From: Clostridia bacterium
Lineage (GTDB): Bacteria > Bacillota > Clostridia > UMGS1883 > UMGS1540
Assembly (NCBI GenBank): GCA_017620205.1
Contig: JAFZQX010000034.1
Span: forward strand, 1 to 64,000
Direction of reading: 5' to 3'
Length of the DNA stretch: 64,000 nucleotides
Under the pieces are notes generated by a model. The model made no database searches and was not told the DNA's origin. It worked only from the letters and a program-made list of their open reading frames with translations. This document shows positions 58,636 through 64,000 of this stretch, piece by piece. The number at the start of each line of letters is the position of its first letter. Within the stretch, counting starts at the first letter, position 1. Both the position numbers and the translations under genes were made by a program.

Positions 58636-59907
58636 TTAATCTCCTATATAATCTTTTTTCGCTTTTTCTTTCAAAAGCTCCAAAAGGCGCTCACGCATTT
58701 TAACGATACAGTCTTCTTCTCTGCCGTAGCCTCTTACTATATCCTCCGCCTTCGCTCTGCAGGAGGGGGCGCCGCAAGCGCCGCAGTCAAGGCGCGGCAT
58801 GTGTTCGTAAATCTTTTCTATTTCTTCCATCTTGCCCATGGCAACGGTGAAATCATCGTCAAGCCTCATGATGTAAACGGGCTCTAAATCCTTTTTCCAC
58901 ATCATGTCGTCTATATCAAACTCGCCCAAGGGGTCAACGTCTTCATGCGCCACAATCATGTTTTCCATACGCGCAGCCGCAACAAACGGATTTTCAACGT
59001 TTAACGGCCCGCCAACGCATCCGCCGGGGCAGGAGCTGAGCTCAATAAAATCAGCGTCAATATCCTTGCTCTCAAGCTGTTCCAAAACCTTAACGGCATT
59101 GTTTACGCCGTCCGCGTGGATAACACGCGGCGAAGGAACGCCTGCGCACTCGCCGCCTTCGCGGCCCCATGAAATACCGTGAATACTTGCTCTTGCAAGC
59201 TTTTCGGGCTTATCAATCTTTTTTATCGCGGCTCTTATTTCCGCGTAAAGCTCGTTTACCGAGAACGCGCCGTTTATAACGGGCTCTGTCAGAAACATAT
59301 ATGTTCTGATGCTCGTCATCTTGGCCGGGCACGGCGTTACAAAGAACACGCCTATATCCCTGTCGGGAAGGCCTGTTTTTTCCGCAGCCTCGCGCCTTGC
59401 CATCTTTGCCGCTATCTCCATCGGCGATATAAGATTTACTATATTATCTATAAGGTCAGGGAACCTGACGCTTATAAGCCTGTTCATAACGGGGCAGGCA
59501 GAACTTATCGCGGGGTGGGGCAGTTTACCCTCCTCCATAAGCCGTGCTGTTGCCGCGGTTATATATTCCGCGCCTCTCGCGACCTCGTAAACATCGTCAA
59601 AGCCTATTTTTTTAAGAGCCGTCAGAATAACGTTTACATCCGAAACGCCTTCAAACTGTCCGTAAAAAGAGGGCGGAACCAATATTACGTTGTGTTTGCA
59701 AACCTGTGTAAGCGTTCTGGGATCCGTAACGCTTATCTTTGCATGGTAAGGGCATACTCTGATGCACTCGCCGCAGTCAATACAGCGTTCTTTAATAATT
59801 CTCGCCTTCCCGTCACGCACACGGATTGCCTCTGTGGGACAGCCCTTAACACAGTTTGTACAGCCGTGACATTTATCTGAATCGAGCGCTACTGAATGAA
59901 AATACAT
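58636..59907 (-). CDS. HydS-like sensory [FeFe] hydrogenase homologue
   Basis: 423 residues from ATG 59907, which has GAGGAG upstream. Two N-terminal [4Fe-4S] motifs (CHGCTNCVKGCP and CIDCGECIRVCP), then a hydrogenase large-subunit-like domain whose three cluster regions read SSACPVMNR, TPCPAKM and SSCPGGCVGGP. The C-terminus carries a further [4Fe-4S] motif, DCGACGAPSCRAKAEDI. The L1 region differs from TSC[CS]PGW in hydA, with Ala at the first Cys position, as in sensory (HydS) enzymes. It lacks PAS or kinase domains; the two HATPase genes beside it may supply output. Likely senses H2 or redox state rather than carrying bulk turnover. Confidence 0.82.
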   Translation of the reverse strand: MYFHSVALDSDKCHGCTNCVKGCPTEAIRVRDGKARIIKERCIDCGECIRVCPYHAKISVTDPRTLTQVCKHNVILVPPSFYGQFEGVSDVNVILTALKKIGFDDVYEVARGAEYITAATARLMEEGKLPHPAISSACPVMNRLISVRFPDLIDNIVNLISPMEIAAKMARREAAEKTGLPDRDIGVFFVTPCPAKMTSIRTYMFLTEPVINGAFSVNELYAEIRAAIKKIDKPEKLARASIHGISWGREGGECAGVPSPRVIHADGVNNAVKVLEQLESKDIDADFIELSSCPGGCVGGPLNVENPFVAAARMENMIVAHEDVDPLGEFDIDDMMWKKDLEPVYIMRLDDDFTVAMGKMEEIEKIYEHMPRLDCGACGAPSCRAKAEDIVRGYGREEDCIVKMRERLLELLKEKAKKDYIGD

Positions 59908-59953
59908 AACCTGCTCTCCTCTGCCGCGCAAAATATGGCGGTGCTGATGATTC

Positions 59954-60364
59954 TTATAACTTAATTGTAAGAATTACAGTTGTGCCTTTCCCCTCTGATG
60001 TTTCTATCTGCATATCGTCTGTGTACTTCTTTATATTCGGAAGCCCCATGCCTGCACCAAAGCCAAGCTCCCTTATCTGATCCGTTGCAGTTGAATAACC
60101 TTCCTGCATAGCAAGATCGATATCTTTGATTCCCGGTCCGCTGTCTTTAAAAGTGATTACTACCCTGTCGGGCATAATCTCCGCATCGCACGTTCCGCCA
60201 TGGCCGTGAATAATTGTGTTTATTTCGGCTTCATACATGGCAATTGAAACCTTGCGGATAACGTCCATCGGCACGCCGAGCTTTTTTAAAACAGTTTTAA
60301 AATCACTTGACGCTTCGCCGCCGTTTGCAAAATCCGTACCGGAAATTTCATAATGCTTAATCAC
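59954..60364 (-). CDS. Anti-sigma-type HATPase (RsbW-like), hydrogenase-associated
   Basis: 136 residues. GHKL ATPase of the RsbW/SpoIIAB kind: N-box SIAMYEAEINTIIHGHGG, G1 FKDSGPGIKDI, G2 GAGMGLPNIKKY and GKGTTVILTI. No other domain. Such proteins bind ATP and either phosphorylate a partner or hold a regulator. No sigma factor or anti-anti-sigma gene is adjacent. It overlaps the first DRTGG gene by four bases, so it is in the same operon. Confidence 0.87.
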   Translation of the reverse strand: MIKHYEISGTDFANGGEASSDFKTVLKKLGVPMDVIRKVSIAMYEAEINTIIHGHGGTCDAEIMPDRVVITFKDSGPGIKDIDLAMQEGYSTATDQIRELGFGAGMGLPNIKKYTDDMQIETSEGKGTTVILTIKL

Positions 60365-60717
60365 TTGTCTTTACCTCTGAGTCCCTTGTCATAGAGAATA
60401 CCGCAAGCATTATACAGCGGCATTTCGGTTGCGATAAGCGCAATGCCGCGGTCTTTTGCAAGCTCTATAACATCGTCTGCGGGCACTTTGCCGCGCACAA
60501 AGCACACGGCCCTGATGTCCATCATTTCGGCGGTGCGAATTACCTGTTGATTTATAAGGCCCGATAAAAGGAGCGCCTGGTCTTTAACAAAAGCCAAAAC
60601 ATCGCTCATAAGATCACAGCCGCAAGCCATATGTATATCAATGGCAGAGAGCGCAGCTTCATCTTCACCTGTGAGGACCTTTGCATCTAAGATATTCCGA
60701 ATATCTGATAAAAGCAT
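60361..60717 (-). CDS. DRTGG-domain protein (first copy)
   Basis: 118 residues with the same fold as the copy at 58305: HMACGCDLMSDVLAFVK near the start, VRTAEMMDIRAVCFVRGKVP, DRGIALIATEMPLYNACGIL. It has two cysteines close together in MACGC, absent in the second copy. AAAGAGG precedes the ATG. Probably a ligand-binding regulatory module of the hydrogenase cassette; 19 bases separate it from the NuoE-like gene upstream. Confidence 0.85.
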   Translation of the reverse strand: MLLSDIRNILDAKVLTGEDEAALSAIDIHMACGCDLMSDVLAFVKDQALLLSGLINQQVIRTAEMMDIRAVCFVRGKVPADDVIELAKDRGIALIATEMPLYNACGILYDKGLRGKDK

Positions 60718-60736
60718 ATTAATACCTCTTTAATTC

Positions 60737-61228
60737 TTAGGCGTATTTCTTGAGAATGCCTTCAACATCGTCAACAACGAGACGGCCGTAAACATCATCG
60801 TTTACTGTCATAACCGGTGCGAGACCGCATGCGCCGATGCAGCGTGTTGCGTCGATTGAGAATTTGCCGTCGGGTGTGCATTCTCCAACATCAATACCGA
60901 GAATTTCTTTTACTTTTTCCAAAACCTTGTTGGATCCTTTAACATAGCAAGCAGTACCGAGACAAACGGCAATCTGATATTCGCCCTTCGGATTCAACGT
61001 AAATCTTGCGTAGAAAGTTGCAATTCCGTAGATTTCCGAAAGCGGAATATCAAGACCTTCTGCAATCATCTTCTGAACTTCAATCGGAAGATAACCGTAA
61101 ATTTCCTGAGCTTCATGAAGCACGGGAATAGCGGCACCGTCCTGTCCTTTGTGCTCTTCAATTACTTTTGCAAGCTTTTCCGCCTGTTCGGGTGTACCTT
61201 TAAACGGTAAAGTCGATTTGTGTTCCAT
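60737..61228 (-). CDS. hydC: NuoE-like [2Fe-2S] subunit of the hydrogenase (HydC/HndA)
   Basis: 163 residues. N-terminal helical region (VLHEAQEIYGYLPIEVQKMI) and thioredoxin-like [2Fe-2S] domain with four cysteines: CLGTACYVKGS and DATRCIGACGLAP. First gene of the operon, with AGGAGG before the ATG and a promoter and Rex-like site upstream. It passes electrons between the NuoF-like subunit and the rest of the complex. Confidence 0.95.
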   Translation of the reverse strand: MEHKSTLPFKGTPEQAEKLAKVIEEHKGQDGAAIPVLHEAQEIYGYLPIEVQKMIAEGLDIPLSEIYGIATFYARFTLNPKGEYQIAVCLGTACYVKGSNKVLEKVKEILGIDVGECTPDGKFSIDATRCIGACGLAPVMTVNDDVYGRLVVDDVEGILKKYA

Positions 61229-61254
61229 AGCTTTAACCTCCTATTTATAATGGA

Positions 61255-61272
61255 TTGATAATATTTTAACAA
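61255..61272 (-). promoter_or_regulatory. Candidate Rex (NADH-sensing repressor) operator
   Basis: Minus strand: TTGTTAA-AATA-TTATCAA, against the Rex consensus TTGTTAA-N4-TTAACAA with one mismatch. It lies between the predicted transcription start and the ribosome site of hydC, where bound Rex would block elongation. Confidence 0.55.
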
Positions 61273-61297
61273 TCAATCGCCAATTTCACCATTCAAT

Positions 61298-61326
61298 ATT
61301 ATATCAAGTATATCATAAAAAATCAA
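61298..61326 (-). promoter_or_regulatory. Promoter of the hydrogenase operon
   Basis: Minus strand: TTGATT (61326-61321), 17 bases, TATAAT (61303-61298), with TG one base before the -10. Leader about 64 bases. Confidence 0.75.
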
Positions 61327-61410
61327 GTGTTTTGTCGAAATAAATCTAATAATATTCGATATTTTTTCGCTTAATTTATCAGTCGTTTCCTCTCCTTCCA
61401 AAACTTTACA

Positions 61411-61447
61411 AAAAACGGCAGGGATCTTGTGAAGCCCTGCCGTTTTT
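61411..61447 (-). terminator. Terminator after argJ
   Basis: AAAAACGGCAGGG and CCCTGCCGTTTTT form a 13-bp stem with an 11-base loop, 23 bases past the argJ stop. T-runs on both strands. Confidence 0.85.
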
Positions 61448-61469
61448 GCAAAAAATTAATCTGCACTTT

Positions 61470-62696
61470 TTAAGATCTATAGTCAGCGTTTATAGTAACA
61501 TAATCAAATGTCAAATCACAACCCCATGCTGTAGCGGAAAAATCTCCGTCGTGAACGTCTATAACTGCAGTAACAGCGTCCGCGCCGAGTATTTCGGAAG
61601 CCACGTCCTCGCTGTACGAAGCTGCCATGCCGCCCGCAACCAGCTGAATTTCGCCTTTATCGCTTTTTATCGTAACGTCCGTTTTATCGGGCACAAAGTC
61701 ACCGCCCGAGTAACCCAAAGCGCAAAGTATTCTGCCCCAGTTTGCGTCCTTGCCGAAAATTGCCGCTTTTGTAAGATTTGAGGATATTACGCTTCTTGCC
61801 AGAATCCTTGCGTCCTCTTTCGTTTTTGCATTTAAAACGGTTGTTTCAAAAAGCCTTGTCGCGCCTTCGCCGTCCTCGGCTATACGCTTTGCGAGGTATT
61901 CGTTTATAAAGTGAAGCGCTTTTTTAAACGTTTCAAAGTCTTCACCCTCCGCGGTTACGGGAGCGTTTTTTGCGCATCCGTTTGCAAGCACCATCAAAGT
62001 ATCGTTTGTAGAGGTATCGCCGTCAACGGAAACCATGTTAAACGTATCCTTGACATCTTCTTTTAAAGCTTTTTTAAGAAGGTCTGCGGATATCGCCGCG
62101 TCCGTTGTGACAAACGCGAGCATCGTGCCCATGTTGGGATGAATCATTCCGCTGCCCTTGCACATGCCGCCCATGGTAACGCGCTTGCCGCCGAGCTCAA
62201 ATTCAACCGCAATTTCTTTTTTCTTTGTGTCCGTTGTCATTATAGCCTCAGCCGCCAGCGTGCCGCTTTCTATGTCGCTTTGAAGCTTTCCCGAAAGCTC
62301 TTTAATTCCCTTTTCTATAACGTCCATCGGAAGCGGCGCGCCAATAACGCCGGTTGAAGCTACAAGCACTTCTTCTTTTGAAACGGAAAGAGCATCAGCC
62401 GCCAAAAGCGCGGTTGTCTCCGTGTCTTTTTTGCCTTGCTCGCCCGTGCAGGCGTTTGCTATTCCGCTGTTTATAACTATAGCGCGGACGGTGTTTCCTT
62501 TATCCGCAATTTCCTTGTCCCAAAGTACCGGCGCGGCTTTAACTTTATTTGTGGTAAACACAGCCGCGTAAGCAGCGGGAGTATCGCTCCATACCATCGC
62601 CATATCTTTATTTGTTTTGCCGGGCTTAATCCCCGCGCGAAGCCCGAAGGCTTTAAAACCCTGCGCCGCCGTAACGCCGCCGTCTGTCTGTTTCAT
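61470..62696 (-). CDS. argJ: Bifunctional ornithine acetyltransferase / N-acetylglutamate synthase
   Basis: 408 residues. The self-cleavage site is Ala-Ser-Thr115-Gly-Val-Ile-Gly (ASTGVIG); Thr115 becomes the nucleophile of the beta subunit. The start MKQTDGGVTAAQGFKAFGLR and the MGGMCKGSGMIHPNM, FNMVSVDGDTSTNDT and ANWGRI segments are typical. It moves the acetyl group from acetylornithine to glutamate in arginine synthesis and may also use acetyl-CoA. The start follows directly after the rarA stop, with AAAGGA inside rarA. No other arginine genes are in the window. Confidence 0.96.
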   Translation of the reverse strand: MKQTDGGVTAAQGFKAFGLRAGIKPGKTNKDMAMVWSDTPAAYAAVFTTNKVKAAPVLWDKEIADKGNTVRAIVINSGIANACTGEQGKKDTETTALLAADALSVSKEEVLVASTGVIGAPLPMDVIEKGIKELSGKLQSDIESGTLAAEAIMTTDTKKKEIAVEFELGGKRVTMGGMCKGSGMIHPNMGTMLAFVTTDAAISADLLKKALKEDVKDTFNMVSVDGDTSTNDTLMVLANGCAKNAPVTAEGEDFETFKKALHFINEYLAKRIAEDGEGATRLFETTVLNAKTKEDARILARSVISSNLTKAAIFGKDANWGRILCALGYSGGDFVPDKTDVTIKSDKGEIQLVAGGMAASYSEDVASEILGADAVTAVIDVHDGDFSATAWGCDLTFDYVTINADYRS

Positions 62697-63968
62697 TTAA
62701 TCCACGTCCTTTTTAATCTTTTTCCAATAATCTTCCGTCGCCTTTTCGAATTTGTTATCGCCGGATTCGTAGTATATTTTATCTTTAATAGCATCGGGCA
62801 GATACTGCTGTTTTACATAATGATTTTTATAGCTGTGCGCGTATTTATAGCCTTCGCCGTGACCGAGCTTTTCAGCGCCGCTATAGTGCGAATCTTTAAG
62901 GTGCTCGGGAACGTCGCCCGTGTTGCCGCTTTGAACATCCGAGAGTGCCGACCATATTGCCATTGCCGCGGAGTTTGACTTGGGCGCTGTGGCAAGCAAA
63001 ATAACAGCTTCCGAAAGCGGCAGAGCAGCTTCCGGCAAACCCACCTGAAACGCGCTGTCAACGCAAGCTTTAACTATTGCTATCGCCTGCGGATACGCAA
63101 GGCCTATATCCTCCGCCGCCATAACGACAAGTCTGCGGCAAACAGACTGCAAGTCTCCGCCCTCGCAAAGCCTTGCAAGGTAATGAACTGCCGCCTGCGG
63201 ATCGCTCCCTCTTATTGACTTTTGAAAAGCGCTCAAAACGTCATAATGGCTGTCGCCGTCGCGGTCATAGCGCATAGCGCGCTTGCCGCTGCAGGAGAGC
63301 ACCGTCTCTTCCGTAACTTTTATAACGCCCTTTTTATCGGCGGGCGTGCTTAGTACCGAAACTTCAAGCGTGTTTATTGCTTTTCTTACATCGCCGCCCG
63401 ATGAAAGCGCGATATGCTTTATGGCGTCGTCCGCGATTTTAACTTTTATGCCGTCCTCTTTATAAAAATCCAGCGCGCGTAAAAGCGCCTTTTCTATTCC
63501 TGCGGGCTCAACTTCGCGAAACTCAAACACCGTACAACGCGAAAGTATTGCGTTGTAAATATAAAAATACGGATTCTCCGTCGTACTCGCTATAAGCGTT
63601 ATGTTCCCGTTTTCTATAAACTCCAAAAGCGACTGCTGCTGTTTTTTATTGAAATTCTGTATCTCGTCAAGATACAGTAAAATGCCGTTTTGCGTATCAA
63701 AGCCGCCTAAATCGCCGGTTATGGCTTTTATATCCGAAACGGACGCGTTTGTTGCGTTCAGCTTATAAAGCTTTCTGCCGCACGATAGCGCCGCTATGTT
63801 TGCGACAGTTGTTTTTCCCGTTCCCGAAGGGCCGTAAAAAATCATATTTGGGATATTGCCGCCCTCTATTATTCTTTTTAAAACGCCGTTTTCGCCCAAA
63901 AGATGCTCCTGACCGAAAACGGAGGAAAGCTCAGAAGGTCTGAGCCTGTCAGCTAAAGGTTTGTCCAT
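62697..63968 (-). CDS. rarA: Replication-associated recombination protein A (MgsA/RarA AAA+ ATPase)
   Basis: 423 residues from ATG 63968, chosen for GGGAG seven bases upstream; the frame is open to 63992. N-terminal MDKPLADRLRPSELSSVFGQ is canonical. Walker A GPSGTGKTT, Walker B LLYLDEIQNF, sensor IASTTENP and arginine-finger region SRCTVFEF. The C-terminal tetramerisation domain has DSHYDVLSAFQKSIRGSDPQ and AAEDIGLAYP. It acts at stalled replication forks with SSB. Probably co-transcribed with argJ. Its upstream region is outside the window. Confidence 0.95.
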   Translation of the reverse strand: MDKPLADRLRPSELSSVFGQEHLLGENGVLKRIIEGGNIPNMIFYGPSGTGKTTVANIAALSCGRKLYKLNATNASVSDIKAITGDLGGFDTQNGILLYLDEIQNFNKKQQQSLLEFIENGNITLIASTTENPYFYIYNAILSRCTVFEFREVEPAGIEKALLRALDFYKEDGIKVKIADDAIKHIALSSGGDVRKAINTLEVSVLSTPADKKGVIKVTEETVLSCSGKRAMRYDRDGDSHYDVLSAFQKSIRGSDPQAAVHYLARLCEGGDLQSVCRRLVVMAAEDIGLAYPQAIAIVKACVDSAFQVGLPEAALPLSEAVILLATAPKSNSAAMAIWSALSDVQSGNTGDVPEHLKDSHYSGAEKLGHGEGYKYAHSYKNHYVKQQYLPDAIKDKIYYESGDNKFEKATEDYWKKIKKDVD

Positions 63969-64000
63969 GATTATTCTCCCAACAAAAGACACAAAGGGCT

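Noticed and set aside
59179-59880. 233-codon plus-strand frame opposite the HydS-like gene
   Set aside because: Antisense to a clear iron-sulfur protein and rich in Tyr, Arg and Cys, a typical mirror of such genes; no ribosome site or domain.
52947-61228. Hydrogenase maturation genes (hydE, hydF, hydG) in the operon
   Set aside because: No radical SAM or HydF-type GTPase is present; they must lie elsewhere in the genome.

Overview
The window looks like a chromosome segment of an anaerobic, endospore-lineage Bacillota, most likely an uncultured (possibly gut) Clostridia member. The basis is a spoIIR gene with a sigma-F-like promoter, S-layer-homology and copper-amine-oxidase-like 'stalk' domains, strong AGGAGG ribosome sites, sigma-A promoters with 17-base spacers, a four-subunit NAD(P)-linked [FeFe] hydrogenase, and short interspersed palindromes of a type I associate with Clostridia. 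The species cannot be named from sequence alone.

The left end (1-14423) is the most unusual part: one operon for peptide export. A strong promoter and a leader with a terminator-like hairpin precede a solute-binding lipoprotein, an HlyD-like adaptor, an ABC transporter with a C39 double-glycine peptidase, and a second ABC transporter with an N-terminal extension. This pair plus adaptor resembles the NHLM-type RiPP export set. A 2511-residue secreted Calx-beta/CARDB/Big2 protein follows. Four bases after its stop is a 51-residue gene whose product carries a double-glycine leader (LSPEELEKVKGG) and a 24-residue, cysteine-free, proline-rich core. No modification enzyme is visible.

14.6-32.3 kb: two paralogous lipoproteins, an HSL-type esterase, a GGDEF protein with a CstA-type transporter and a DUF2130 protein, a 2299-residue beta-helix surface protein with a large internal duplication, an HdeD-like membrane protein, a cardiolipin synthase-PAP2 phosphatase pair, and a DMT permease.

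32.3-47.4 kb: more surface and secreted proteins (a metallophosphoesterase with MBG and laminin-G-like domains, a subtilase, an SLH protein), two decayed loci (a stalk-domain fragment and a VTC/CotH deletion remnant), tRNA-Thr and tRNA-Tyr, an LCP protein, a cyclophilin lipoprotein, GAPDH, and a stalk-DUF4163/DUF3298-chagasin-like protein. Three secreted proteins of the window share a similar C-terminal domain.

47.4-64 kb is mostly on the minus strand: spoIIR, clpX, clpP, tig, alr, a MITE-like element, a hydrogenase operon (NuoE-like, 2Fe-2S, NuoF-like and catalytic subunits) with a six-gene sensory cassette (two DRTGG, two HATPase, PHP, HydS-like) between its first and second structural genes and a Rex-like operator in its leader, then argJ and rarA.
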